The translations under genes and the position numbers were made by a program. Positions 24,612 to 36,509 of a stretch of DNA of 64,000 nucleotides are shown here, piece by piece. Origin of the DNA: Coprinopsis marcescibilis (lineage: Eukaryota; Basidiomycota; Agaricomycetes; Agaricales; Psathyrellaceae); the NCBI GenBank assembly GCA_004369085.1, contig ML210182.1, positions 62,001-126,000 on the forward strand, read 5' to 3'. The notes beneath the pieces were generated by a model that saw only the letters and a list, made by a program, of their open reading frames with translations, did not search any database and was not told where the DNA came from. Numbering within the stretch: the first letter of the stretch is position 1; each line of letters opens with the position of its first letter.

Positions 24612-25526
24612 ATGGCGAGCCCTAATACTTTTCGCCGTCATTCATCAGGCGATATCACGCACCGACGACGTGCTTTTCCGACATACGGAGGAGAATGGGA
24701 GCCTAGACGTTCCGTCCCCGATGTACCTATCGATGTCGCCATGTTTTCGGACGCTGAATTGACATCGGATACCGGAGAGCAAGAGGTGCCACCCTTTTAT
24801 CAACTGAAGCGCAGGACTGTCAGGAAAATTCAAAGCCGTCGCGATTTCAACTCGGAAGACAACGGTCATCACGGTGATGTAGAAGATTTTTCTGAAGGAC
24901 CGGACGACACTCCAAACGCTTGCCACAATAGCAAATGCGGCGACACGGCAAACGCTACCAAAGAGCACAGAACAGTTGAGTCCACGACTTTTTGGGACGC
25001 CCATCCAATGGCATGCTCAAGGGGAGGACAATATTTCTCTGAATTCGAGATAAGTGTCCACCGAGTACGTATATGCTCTCGATGTATTGTCGCGGCCTGT
25101 AGTTAACTGAGTGTTCCCTAGCAGATGATTGCTCCTTATCCAAGGCTGATAGTGCACAGAGAACACTTGACTGAGTGGCGTGGGTTTCCTCTCCCGTCCA
25201 AAGCTCGAAGTGGCTTCCTTTCAATCAGGAGTTGCAACAACGGTGTTTATGACGAGAACATCATTGACATCTGGTCTACGCTTGGCAAAACAGTCCTGAA
25301 GCGAACGGACCCTCCTCTGGCGTCGAAGTTGAACTTGAAAGACCCGGAACTTTTCGATAGTCATGCCGTGATGCTTTTCTTGGAGTCCCCCGGCAAGTGG
25401 ACACCAGGTGGAGACGCCTTGTTCGAGTTCTTGGGAAACTTCTACATAACAAAGATCGACTCGGCGCTAGAATCCACTTACACGAAATTCTTCTTCATTT
25501 TCACCCCTGAGCGTTCAGGGTACTGA
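24612..25526 (+). CDS. Hypothetical protein, two exons
   Basis: I do not recognise this protein. Exon 1 (24612-25064) starts at ATGGCGAGC. Exon 2 begins at 25122 or 25125 (adjacent tag and cag acceptors) and ends with TGA at 25524-25526. The product is about 285 aa. The first half is polar and probably disordered, rich in Arg, Asp and Ser. The second half looks folded (LIVHREHLTEWRGFPLP, DIWSTLGKTVLKR, ALFEFLGNFYITKID). No signal peptide or membrane segment was seen. The TATA box upstream and intact splice sites support a real gene. It is convergent with the F-box gene. Confidence 0.6.
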
Positions 25527-25957
25527 CAAACGTGTGCTTTTCACTCGAGTAGAACTCTAGGTGTGAAGTAAATACATATCCCAACACATTAGTAATAGTA
25601 GACTGCCTTAGCTTTCATGCGGATTATGGCACGAATATATAGGGGGAAAATAATAGATGTAGTCCAGCACCAAGTGCTGGCATTTTCATGCCAAGTAACA
25701 CGTGGTCGTGAGCAGTAGCAGTTTTCACCTAAAGAATGTCTGAGCATTGAGCCGAATATTGCCAAAACAGTTGACGACGATAGGCAAGTCCGAAAAGGTG
25801 GAAGGTTTCTCAATGGGCGCCTACCTCACATGGATCGATTGTTTAAATGCAGACTCAGAAACGTTGAAGCTTAAATCTCTTATTGACCTCACAACACTAC
25901 AAAGCAACATTTAAGAAGGCCTGAAAAGCATGCACCGCGATCCAGGAGCCCAAAACT
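25527..25957. other. Convergent 3' spacer
   Basis: About 430 bp between the orphan gene (+) and the F-box gene (-). A/T-rich 3' UTR sequence, with no feature supported. Confidence 0.35.
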
Positions 25958-28243
25958 CTATTTCTCTGGTATTGTGACGGTCGGTATCCGGCCAGTCCAC
26001 GAAATCTTCTTCACTGGGCGATTCGATGGCATGTATACAGCAGGAATCAAAATCTGCCGGTAATGGATGTTTATATAGAGAAACCGGACTCACACCCTGG
26101 ACATGTGCGACATTAAATCGGATAAGGGCTTGTGAAAACGACAATGGGCGCAACATTTCAAGTTGTACCCCATCTGTTCGCAATCTTTCCTATACGCGTC
26201 GAACATTCTATCCAGTACTTGCTCGCGCGTTTTTGTACTTTGCAACACAAATTCCCGCTTGTCTTCTTCTCTACAGCTATGAACCACCTAAACGTTGCAG
26301 AAATGAGATTAATACGCAATATCCACAGAAATAAAGTGGAAAATAAAGAACTTACGGCCCCTCTCCAGTTTATCATTTTAGGGCCCTTTACAGGCCCTCC
26401 GAATCTTCTGCAGTTCACACATTCGAAAATGGGATCCAGCTCATCCATCTCAGCAATGGTGGTCGTTTTTGGATCCTTTCCTACCATTATGACGATACTT
26501 GAAGCTTCCTTAGATGCCTTCTTGTCAAACTTCATAATTTCCCGAGCGTCTACCAAGCGTTCACGATTGCCATAGGTCGTGCCATGGGTGCATTCGTGCA
26601 CTGGGACCCGGGAGGAATGCATCTTAGAGCATCCACAGTAGAAGTACGATGTGGCAAGATCCAGCGTCAAGGGGACAGTGAAGTCTTCCGAGGTATTCTC
26701 TTTTTCCGCCGCTTCTTTGAGAATGCTGATGAGGGTATCGTCGATATGGTCAAGCCATCGTTGGGTGGTTTCAGGCAGCTTTGTAACCACGTAATTATTG
26801 AGCGCTTCCAGTATGGCATCTTCTGCTGTCTCCGCAGGCAGATCCTCAATGATATTCTTGATGTCTGGGTCTTCGAGCAAAACGGGCATGGGAGCGACGA
26901 TGTTTGGCAGTAGAATTTGCTCTGCATACTTTACGTAGTAGGACGTCAAGATGACAAGGCGCTTGTCAACCAATTGTTTCCTTTCCTTTATGAGTCTCTC
27001 TCGCTTCATCGGCTCGAGGATCCCGCTGATTCGCTGATTTACTTTTGACCAATCTAGATGATGAACGTTAGCGCAAGCTGTAACCGAGTCGTTGGGGTAC
27101 ATATAGCTTACCAAGGCTCACAAACCTCTTGTTAAGAAGTTTTTCGACGTATGTGATTTTCCAAAAGGTCTTTTCGATATCTCTGCCCTTGAGCTCTTCT
27201 GCCCACCCCTGCTCTTCGAGTTTAGTGGTCAGACTACAGGGTCTGTGAGTTGCTGATATCATTATATATCCTCATGAAAGACAAACCATGCTTTGTTATC
27301 TGCCCACCGTTGGTCGTTGTATTTTAGAAGCCACCTTTGAAGGAGTTTACTTTCCTATTGCGAAGAAGCATCAGTAAAAGATTACAAATATTTGTGAGCG
27401 CATGATCACCTCAAGCATTGCTTCCTGTATTTTCTTCTCTTGTGCGAACTGTTCAGGCGTTGCGCCTTCAATTCGCCCCCGCAGTGCATTCAGGGCATTT
27501 GTGTTAACCCACCTGCCCGGCTTACCTGTTGGGATAAGGTTGGCGCTGCATCCACAAGACAGAAGCGAAGTCACAAGCTAGTGATGCTAGGGGAATGCCC
27601 GACCATGAACCTGAGAGAGTATTCCAAGTTCTCATACTCGGTGGTGAACCTATCAATTGAGCAAGGATTGCGTGTCAGGTAGTCTGTGGCGCATGATAAT
27701 GTATAGTTCAACACACTCTGAGTGCGCGCACGGTCCACACACACGGAGGCGTAGGGAAAAGAAAGTCGTGAGGGAGCCATTTCCGAGGCGACAGAACTTC
27801 TGGAAGAGGTTTCTGAATGGTGTCTAATGTAATGGAACCTTAATCTCACGAACCGTACAGAGGTCTCCGACCAATAGGTCTGCGAATTGTGGTAGTTGAA
27901 GATCTTCTGGACATGACGGGAACGCAAGCTTGCTGCACGAGTTCTCCCAGACACTGACCGAGCTCTTCCTCAACAACACATCTTTAAAAGTTTTACATGT
28001 TCTAATCAAATGGAGGAGGTCAAGAGGTTCAAGGTGGCCACAGATCTGGCTGCATGAGATAAGGCGACTTGGGTCAGAGAGAACGGAAGATCTCACCTCC
28101 AGAAACATGTCAGATGGTAAGCTCATATAAACACTCATGGGGCCAGTTTTCCGAGTACGTTTGGTCGCTGGTCTAGCTCTTTTCTCTACCGCGGTTTCGA
28201 TCGTAGCTTGTTCAAGTTTTCGCTTTCGTGTTTTTGGCGACAT
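25958..28243 (-). CDS. F-box protein of the agaricomycete Cys-rich type
   Basis: Probable substrate-recognition subunit of an SCF ubiquitin ligase. Exon 1 (28243-28097) is basic, with nuclear-localisation-like KTRKRKL and RPATKRTRK. The F-box starts at its end (LPSDMFLE) and continues in exon 2 after a ccag acceptor (ICGHLEPLDLLHLIRTCKTFKDVLL, of which LPSDMFLEICGHLEPLDLL is the core). Later exons carry a Cys-containing segment (FFSLRLRVCGPC), coiled/charged segments (27020-27250), a long exon 27050-26360, and a C-terminal Cys/His part (CCAHCRFHKP). This order is typical of the large F-box family expanded in mushrooms. Exons between 27850 and 27050 and the last splice (about 26090-26000) are approximate. 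The stop at 25958 follows if the final intron is used; otherwise the protein ends near 26090. Confidence 0.7.
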
Positions 28244-29784
28244 GGTTCCTTTTTCTCTGGAGTAGCAGAGATAAAGGTCTCGAAATGTTTGGAAAGGGGT
28301 TAACTCGCGACGTGGAGTAAGGAAAGAGATGTGAGAGTTTGAACAAGGCTACAATCATGAACTTATACGGTGCTTATTCGGCGCTTACCGATCGATGCAA
28401 ACAAAGCCCAAAATGGTCCTTCTTCCATTGTCCTCCCCCCGATTTGATTTTTTTGGGTCAATGCACCAGCTTCCCAAGGACGGTTGAGCGATGCGAGGCA
28501 GGCCAACAGCGACAGTGGAAGAAAGCACTCGCAAGGGATAGGTCGGAAGGAATTATTGGTGTGTCGACGTTTCCAGAATCCTCTGTGGTGTTCACAAATC
28601 CATAGTCAGAGTTCAAGTAGGGTCGTTTCGACATGATTAGGCTAGCGGTAGCGCTGCCACGGAGCTATTGCTTTCAGACTCTATATACGAGTGCGAACTG
28701 ACCGTATCAATTGCAATTGCCTTGTCGGGGGCACTGGCTTGCAATGAGATTACTGGATGGATTGCCCTGAATGTTCGCAATACAATCCTGACGCAGTTTG
28801 AAGGGGCAGAGTCACGGTCGGGCTCTCGACCATACCAGAAGCAAAAAGAGGCCTGCGAGTAGCCTGATTTATGGTCCAAAAATGCTACAGCCGGCCTGCG
28901 TTCGGTATGTTTTTGCCAAAGAGATAATGTGTACGGCATCAAGCAACCTTCTTCAGATCATCGCCCATCTATATCCTCACGAAGATCCTTTGCAACCTTA
29001 ACATAATTCGTGAAGTAGCAAGTCGCTGCCGTTCATTTAGGTGCTGTGCGATGCTGCTCGCTCAACGTACAGGTTTGCGACGACAAAGTTAAATAGACCA
29101 TACACGTGCATCGGGCGGGCAGTCAAGGGGTTGTTCGAAACATCTCGAAGACATCCAAAAGATTATGAAATCGCACAGATGGGTGGGGAGGGAGATAATC
29201 CGAAGAAAAAAGGTTTGCGGGCGACACGTCCCACAGCGCGACTGACGACATGCCCTGATCTCCGAAGACTAACTCGGCGAGTCCTGCAGGTTGCGGAATT
29301 GCTTCCCTGGCCAGTCTAGGACAGATTATTCCAAGACCGAATCGAATCTTACGATACGAGAGTCTGTGGAAACCAAGTTTTCTGGAGGGGACAGTCTTGA
29401 ACCAGCGCACTGATGGGATGAACCGCTGAAAGAAAGCTCCCGCATTCCCGAGTTGCGGCCATTACAGCCGTTGCGCCAAACAGGCATTCATTTTGATCAT
29501 CACTCACAGACCAAATAGCCATGGAGCCTGCGTGAGATAATAAACTCACAACATTCACTCCCGATGCACTTAGCTCTGCGTCGTTTCTCAGACACGGAAA
29601 CTAGTCAGGACTATCTAACGTGTGTATCGACCCACACAGCTACTACTATCAGGGTAGCACGGATCATCATCATCATCATCATCATAATAGGACAACGAAG
29701 GATAGAGATCGTATGCAGGAATCATCGATCATCGTAGACTAGTACAGCATGAAATTTAAATTCCTCAACGATAGGCCTTTATCT
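28244..29784. other. Intergenic region of about 1.5 kb
   Basis: No supported gene. Short open frames on both strands show no motif, codon pattern or splice structure that I trust. A trinucleotide microsatellite is annotated near its right end. Confidence 0.4.
29663..29685 (+). repeat. (ATC)n microsatellite
   Basis: About 7.5 uninterrupted units of atc, in the intergenic region downstream of the gene at 29785-30652. Confidence 0.85.
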
Positions 29785-30652
29785 TTATTTGAGCTTTTTA
29801 GGCCCTTCAAGGGTACCGTCTTCCTTCACAGTGTGTTGCTCAATCGACGTGACAGCTTTGTTTGCTTTGTTTGCTTTGAGCTCGATCTGCAGCCAGACAC
29901 TGTTCGGGCCGACGTTCCTACCAACAAGGGCAAGAACCCTGCCAGCAGCTCGCTCAGCCATAGTCTTCGAGGCCAACTCCCAGTCAGGCTTCTGTTTCCA
30001 TGCCTGCCACACCTTCTTTGCGACCTTTGCTTTATTGAGCAACGTGTCGATCGAGGAAGCCTTGTAATTCGCCTCAAAGGCGCCCAATTGTGAATGGGCG
30101 CTCTTGACTTGTCCCTTGATAGTGGTTCGACCGCTGTAGAAAACGACGGTTTGCTTCGAGGTGTTGCCCACAAGCCAGTTCACGAATTCTTTGACGCCAC
30201 TGTACCGACCGGTTATCAATCATACTGAAATGGAGTTGTGGTAGGGCTACGTACATGCTCAACTTGGTAGTATCTCACCTGGTAAAGTACTGTTCCTCAT
30301 CCTATCGTCGAAAATCAGCGCCGAGGAAGCAAACAAGGGCATAGGAGGAAACGTACGATATATCTTGATCGTCTCCCAAAGTCCCGTCTTGAGTCGTAAA
30401 TCTCAGCCTAGCAATTCAAACCAATCAGCAGTCGCGCAAAACACTGGTAGAAGTTGCGTACCTCGTCAACAGAGCATCAGCTCGCACAGCTAGGCCAGAC
30501 GTCAACCTATGAAAGCGGTCAGCTCCATCACGTAGGAAACGAAAGAGTAGACAAACATTGCTCAATGCGATGGGGAGCGCTTGAACTTCGGCTGAGAGCC
30601 ACCAAGAGAAGGAGAGAACGAACAGGAAGTGAACGATAGATGAAGTTTTCAT
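29785..30652 (-). CDS. Secreted protein with ADP-ribosyl-cyclase (CD38)-like signature
   Basis: The start ATG (30650-30652) opens a strong signal peptide (SSIVHFLFVLSFSWWLS). Exon 1 runs to about 30462. Two short exons follow (about 30407-30351 and 30301-30279), then a main exon from 30199 to the stop at 29785. Mature protein is about 200 aa and nearly Cys-free. The main exon carries VVFYSG, then WELASKTMAERAAGRV and PNSVWLQIELK. This order matches the NAD-cyclase/CD38 fold: an LWS/FWSG strand, a W-x3-S helix followed by AE, and a Glu 33-37 residues after that Trp. CD38 has W189, S193 and E226 in this arrangement. Here the Trp, Ser and Glu (codon 29881-29883) are kept, while the first Trp is Tyr. 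Assignment is by motif only. The small exons' borders are uncertain. An unrelated secreted protein remains possible. Confidence 0.5.
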
Positions 30653-32663
30653 GGTGGATTATTGTTTGCGATGGGATAGACCAGCTATCTGCAACGAGTG
30701 AGGAACGTATCAAACGTACTGAAGATTCACTTCATCTCTATCCACCTTTTATACACTTTTCTTGGAACTGCGGATGTCACTTCAAGAACTTGCCGGTGAG
30801 GTGGGGATTGCTTAGTCCTAGCACATACATGGGAACCCAGTGAAACCCGACGGATGTTTGAGCTGACGTTTGCGACGCAGCAAGGGGTGTGCATCCGAGC
30901 CAATGTCGGAGGAAATTAACCGTTGGCGAGCTCAAGCCGCTGGTTTCTAAGTCAACGACCCAGATGTAAACTGCCCCCCATGTTAGAGAAGCCCTGGAAT
31001 TATAGTAACTATGTACCAGATCGGCAATTCCAAAGGAAAGGTCAAGGCCAGCACGTCTTCATGACCCGATTCTTCAAGCCATAAACCCCCCACTAGGGGG
31101 CCACTGGAATCGGGGACCTGCCACGCCGTACAAAGATCAATTGATGGCACATCATACACATTCGTACCTCTGAACAGGCAAAGGATGGAGAGGGAGAACC
31201 CAGACTCCCCCATAAAACTCTGAATCATCAGGCGCGTTGCAGGCAAGATGAACGGCAGGTTCAGATTATCTGCCGCTCAACGCGGTCAAGTTAACCTGAA
31301 AACCCAATTTTGAGAGGACGAGAACTCACGAGCGGCTCTCCATCGAGTCTAAGGTGTGTCATCGCTCGGTATTGATTTAAAACTGTGGACTCCTTGTTGG
31401 TCAGTGGGCGTCAACTTGTAACCTACCCTTTGAAGTTCGTTGACGGCAGCGAGGGCGTGGGCCGTGGTGCGTATGTAGAGAAACACACGCCACTATCAGC
31501 TCGGGCACCGATAACCATAAGTGCTCTCGTCAAGCGAGTTGGAGTGAATTAGGCGTGGTACGCTTTGGTGGCCCTGCAAACCTTCGCACATAGCGTGAGG
31601 GGATAAGGTTAACTCATGTGCCGAGCCAGCATCCCAGCTATCTGCGCGGCAGACTTGAGTAGCATGCTTGTCGGCTTGTCGTACACGATGAAATGATAAG
31701 CAACGTGAATTTCCTAAGGATTTGGAGCCGAAATTATCAGTGTTGGACGGATCATAATTATAAGCAGGACAGGTTCCGAGACTGTGTTCCGACCCCGTTT
31801 GGAGACTTACATCTAGCCTTGGCGTGCTCTGAGCAAGCTTTGAGTATCTGGAAACCAATCTATCTCCGGCGCATCTGCACCCATAAGTATTCGCACCAGT
31901 GAAGAGTTGACAGAGGCGCCAAGGCCGATTGTGCTGAATCGGAGGAGCGTTATTGGCGGTCATGGTAGCTGAGTAAGAGCATGAGCATCATATAGAGCAT
32001 GCTGTAGGACGACTATACTTCACACCAGCCAGAAGTGTGTACATGTACTGACGGAGAGGGCTTGAGTATGGTGGTCGAAACTCGGGCTCGCACGCCGCCT
32101 AAGTTCATCTTCGAGTTGCCAAGTTGGTTTTGGGCCGTTCGCTGCTGGTGGCTGACAAATGACAACGTGCGATCTCTCCCACACTTGGCTAAGAGACCAA
32201 GAGTTCGAATCCCACAGCGCTCCGACTCTCGAGCAACAATTTAAAAATTCAAGTACTTCTAACTTCACGCTCACCGAAAGGAAATCCTGAGTCCAATCAA
32301 AGCAAAGCCCAGAGAAGATAAAGACTTTGCAACTAGTTAGAACTCGACAAGAACGGTCCCGAAATTCTGGCGGACCGGGAGTAGAATTGGTAAAATATAA
32401 TGGCTCCGAGCTCGCCGCTATATGTACGACGTACGTGAAGATACGAAAACACTGACCGCGAAGCAAGAATATATGATAATTACTGAAGCTGGAAGCTTGA
32501 AGGCCCGTGTGGCATCAAAACGAGCAGCTCAGTTCTGGTGCCACTGCATTGGGATTATGCAATGGTGATGATGGCGGTGAATGAAAGGTTGTGACACGAT
32601 TGAGTCGACCGGTTGGTCGTTCCTTCCCTTTACCCCTAATTATCATTGGTTCTGCGTTGAGCC
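30653..32663. other. Unresolved region, possible multi-exon gene on the minus strand
   Basis: About 2 kb in which several stretches look coding without forming one model. On the minus strand, 31963-31840 reads RFSTIGLGASVNSSLVRILM then PEIDWFPDTQSLLRA. Near 31650 there is MLLKSAAQIAGMLARHM. 31246-30983 is open (FSLSILCLFRGTNVYDVP). Plausible GT-AG sites lie between them, but phases do not connect cleanly. It may be a decayed or fast-evolving gene. The end of the region upstream of 32664 would be the promoter of the membrane-protein gene. Confidence 0.25.
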
Positions 32664-33735
32664 ATGGTCGTTTCTTCAATCATAGATATATTTCGCTGGA
32701 GTCTGCAGCCAGTAGCTCCGTTCACATGGTTCGGTCTCTCTCTCAGCACTCTAGACGTTGTGGCAGCCTTTCGACTTTGCATCATCCTCCGGCAAATCAG
32801 AGAAATAGGCCTCAAGCAACACCTGACCTCAAAGAACACAGCAAAGACTGAAGAGCAATCCTTTGTGAGGAGTGTGGCGACGACATATCTCGTGGTGTAC
32901 GGAGGAGAAGCGGTTACTGGTGAGGAGCCACATTGCTCTTTGTCCGGATAAGCCCCTGACCTGGCTCGTTTAGCTCCTTTGTTGGGTATACCTCCTTCGT
33001 TTTTGCTTTCTGGAGTTGTCCCTGTACTATATGGAGCGGTACAGGCTATCGTAGACTATCTACCAGCAGTACCAGAGATGTCCGCAGAGCTCGAGCTCCC
33101 TCTATCCGTCCTTGACGGCATTACACGTGCCTATCTGCTCTGCAACCTCATCCCACCAGCAGTCACGTCCAATGCCTCTCCCCTCATCGCTTCGTCACCC
33201 TGGACCCTCCTAGCATCCACCTTCGTGCGTTCCTAACAGAAGGTCTTTTCAACGATTGCTAACAATACCTGTTTCTATTTATAGATGATGGCGAACGCGG
33301 GGTTCTTCTTCGTGAATTTCTTCTCGTTCCTAAGCCCTACGTCTTTGAGCGTTCAGACACCCCCAGAGCTCTTGCCCTATGGATGGAGCACGGCCGACGT
33401 GTGGTGTGCTCCCGCCACGACAGCCCTTTACGCTCTGCTGACACACGCACAACCATTCTGGGCGGACCTCCACACCCTACTCGTCCAGATGCTGGGCGGC
33501 GCCGTGCAAGAGAAAGGCGTGGAGCCCATAGATCCAGAAGTTGCCCGGGCAGTCTGCGCCATCCTGCTATCTGGCCTCTTTGTTGGCCGCGCGGCAAAGA
33601 ACTTTGGTATCTGGAACCCGCCGTTCTTTGCCGATAAGAAGGGTGAGTTACATTATCTTCTTCGTCGTTGGTGGTGGCTTACCCATTACGTTCTTCGCTT
33701 ACTCCATAGTAGAGCCCAAGGCGAAGACTCAATAG
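32664..33735 (+). CDS. Multi-span membrane protein, possibly TRIC-channel-like
   Basis: Four exons (32664-32919, 32974-33224, 33285-33642, 33710-33735), in phase, give 296 aa. Hydrophobic segments are spread along the protein: FTWFGLSLSTLDVVAAF, the region after YLVVYGGEAVTAPLLGIPPSF, VLYGAVQAIVDYLP, LLASTFMMANAGFFFVNFF and VARAVCAILLSGLF. The C-terminus is short and basic (KKVEPKAKTQ). The segment with two glycines followed by LLGxPPSFLL and a YxP turn, then a Leu-rich helix, resembles the trimeric intracellular cation (TRIC) channel pattern. This is a visual resemblance, not a firm assignment. The last intron leaves only nine codons in exon 4; read-through would instead end shortly after a GT. 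Function unknown. Confidence 0.6.
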
Positions 33736-34123
33736 TCGTGTGGAAACACCCCAAATTCCAATTTCTTGCCGTTAAGAACCATTTATACGTCCTTACGAAT
33801 CACGACGCACACGATTATCTGTACGATAGGGCGCATAGATGGCCTGCCTTGACAATACTCTTCACGTTCAAAGATTGTCTGAACATTATAGGTACACCAA
33901 CACATTGCACAGCTACCTACGTGCCGGGATACCAGGTAATTACAGAATGGTCCAAGCAAAGAGTGATTACCAGACGATTAAAAGGAAGGTAATCGAAAGC
34001 CAAGGAGGCTTTCGCGTACTAACGAATGTTCAAGATCGTTCTCTGACCTCGTTCAAAGGGCTCAAACGGGTATGCGGAAAGCTCTGCACGCGCGGGTAGA
34101 TGGAGGGATGGGTGTATCGATGT
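33736..34123. other. Convergent 3' spacer
   Basis: About 390 bp between the membrane-protein gene (+) and the first secreted-protein gene (-). No feature supported. Confidence 0.35.
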
Positions 34124-34945
34124 TTATGCACTCTTGCACCAACCGTCGCTGTTGGTGATGAAATTGATGGTGCCGTCGGGTTGAGTTTGCCCACCGGTGT
34201 TGGTGGCTGTCTCGATGCCGTGGCACCCACTGAAGAGAGAGCAGGTGAGGAGAAGGCTGCCGTCTTTACCGTTGACATCGCGGTAGCCTAGGGAAGTAGT
34301 CCGTCAATGATCCGTCAACGATATCAACTTGGTGAGCTCGACTTACTGTTGGCGAAGGCACATCCTTGGACGGAGTTGCACATAGCCTTGCAGTCTGGTT
34401 ACGCGACGTATCATGATCAGGTCTATATTTACGCGTCGTGGGGGATGCTAATAACGTACCAGCGGGGGTGTCGACTAAACCAAATGTGAGATAGTTGCCG
34501 CCCTGAGTAGCACCGGTGTGGTTGCTGAAAGTCTGCGTGTAGCCGTCATTGGGAGTGGGGTTGGGGGGTGGAGGTGTAGGACATTGGAGGAACTTAGGGA
34601 ACAACTTCAAGATCCTGCAAATGGTCTATTCATAGATTTACGGTGACAGATGGGAACAAGGCAATCGTAAGCTTTCCGTTGGAAGCAAAATACGGTCTAA
34701 TGAGGTGAGGCACGTACTCCGGTCAAGCAGGGCAATCTGGGAGCCCTGTCGGGGTGCTTGCCAAAGTACCAGCCGGGAGTAGCATTGCGCTCCCATGGGC
34801 GCCTTTGCCCTGAACCAAAGTTGTTGCCACGACCAAAGTCCTTGCCGAGGAGGTCAAAGAAGTTCAACCCCCCGAATTGGGGAACAGCAGCGACGTTGGC
34901 GGCGCCAACAGCCAAAGCAGCAGTGAGGATAGTGGAGAACTTCAT
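34124..34945 (-). CDS. Small secreted Cys-rich protein (PAN/apple-like), copy 1
   Basis: ATG at 34943-34945 begins a clear signal peptide (MKFSTILTAALAVGAANVAA). The mature N-terminus is Gly/Phe/Asn-rich, leading to RRPWERNATPGWYFG. After an intron (34717 to about 34605), the core reads PTPNDGYTQTFSNHTGATQGG then NYLTFGLVDTPAG. The last exon reads GYRDVNGKDGSLLLTCSLF, GGQTQPDGTINF and NSDGWCKSA before TAA at 34124-34126. The spacing of cysteines in the last three exons (C...C...C, then TCSLF, CH, WCK) recalls a PAN/apple carbohydrate- or protein-binding module; this is inference. It is paralogous to the gene at 36510-37386. The exon 1/2 splice is slightly uncertain. Probably an extracellular or fruiting-body-associated protein. 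Confidence 0.7.
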
Positions 34946-36509
34946 CGTGACTTTCTTGAAAGTAGGGGAGGAGCTGGTAATCTGAACGAAGAAAAGAAGG
35001 GAATGTGCCAAGTAAGCCTGGGAGGAGGGCGAGAGACACTGAGGTACTCGGCTTTCGCGACTTGATTATATAGCGCGTTGGGACCGGACCCTTTGAGGCA
35101 CTCAACCAAACTGATGTGAAGGGTATGAGAATTCCTTCTTCTCGGCCGTTCCTAATCCCTACTCATTTACGGATTTGCCCTTGTAAGCCGTCTATTTGAG
35201 ACTTGTTTAAGACCGTTCTGTGATGGACGCAACCCATTCCTCCTGCCAGGTATATTCCCCCCAGGGGTACTTTAGAAGATTCCGTAAACCGTTGAAAAGC
35301 TTTGATGGGCCTGGTTTGGTGCAAATTTCCTTGAAGCACTACATAACGAAGGTGCAACTTGATCCCTAGAAATTTTATAAAGAGACATCAGAGAAGGTAG
35401 ATGCCAGAGGCAATTGATGTTTTAGAGATGCAAGGAGTGCACTTGCCAGTAGTTGCGTTGAACCCGGGTCCAGGATGTATCAGAAGTATCAGAAGACCCC
35501 CACAACACTTGGGCGCTTCATCAGATAAAAAACAAACCATACATACTCCGAGAATCGAGATCGCCGGTCAAGCCACCGTAGGCTTGTGGTCGGGGCGACG
35601 TGTCCTTATGCGCGTTATCTGCGAGAGTTGCTTATTTTCAGGTCAAATTTGAAGTAATGACGGCATGTTAAAGGCGAATTGAATTTTCCAGTGTCTTGCG
35701 GCCACAGTGACGCGCTTGATTGATTGGCGTGCTCAAGCTGAGCGTGATGATTGATCATAGCGAACCGTCGAGACTCGAAAGGGTACTACTATCACCTACT
35801 AGTCGGTCGGATTGACCCTTGGTTCGGATTGTCACACCTTGTCACAGTCATGCCATCAATCCGATCAATTTATTTCTATCTCCGAACAACGTCATGAACG
35901 GATTGGTGCAGGCGCATTGAAGTCATCTGCGCGGGGAGGATTTCCTGTTCTCAGCCGAATGATGACCGATATACGGCCAACACGTCGGCCATTACTCAGC
36001 GTGACAGAGCGTGACATGGGCTCAAAAGTTTGACCTCTTCAAATACTTCGTTTTCTTTGAAAAAAAAGACAAATGGCAGNNNNNNNNNNNNNNNNNNNNN
36101 NNNNNNNNNNNNNNNNNNNNNNNNNNNNNNNNNNNNNNNNNNNNNNNNNNNNNNNNNNNNNNNNNNNNNNNNNNNNNNNNNNNNNNNNNNNNNNNNNNNN
36201 NNNNNNNNNNNNNNNNNNNNNNNNNNNNNNNNNNNNNNNNNNNNNNNNNNNNNNNNNNNNNNNNNNNNNNNNNNTGAGCGCAATCCGGGTAGAATTGTGG
36301 CCACAGGAGCCGGAATACTAAAATGCGCGAACTTGTGGGAATGCGCGAACCTCTGGTCAATGATAGTATTGTATTCCAACAAGCAACAAACAACGCCTGA
36401 CATGGATAATTGTGCTTGACTAAACGGCAGACGTAACAAGTCAATGGAATCCCAAGAGTCCAGGAGAAGCAAGCAAGGTACTAGGCTTCGAGCAAAAGGT
36501 GGGTCTAGT
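34946..36509. other. Intergenic region containing an assembly gap
   Basis: Lies between the two secreted-protein paralogues. The right part includes unknown bases at 36080-36274. Visible sequence shows no supported exon. 34946-35080 should include the promoter of copy 1; gattatatagcg near 35062-35073 is TATA-like on either strand. Confidence 0.4.
36080..36274. other. Assembly gap (195 N)
   Basis: Run of unknown bases. Open frames crossing it are artefacts. Confidence 0.99.

Noticed and set aside
32183..32223. tRNA-like stretch: a cttgg/ccaag stem-loop followed by gttcgaatccc resembling an anticodon arm and T-loop
   Set aside because: The T-stem does not pair, there is no room for a variable arm, and no D-arm or matching 5' acceptor strand is visible. 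At best a tRNA-derived fragment.
35996..36472. Open frames crossing the run of N at 36080-36274, and likewise at 50431-50910
   Set aside because: Artefacts of translating unknown bases.
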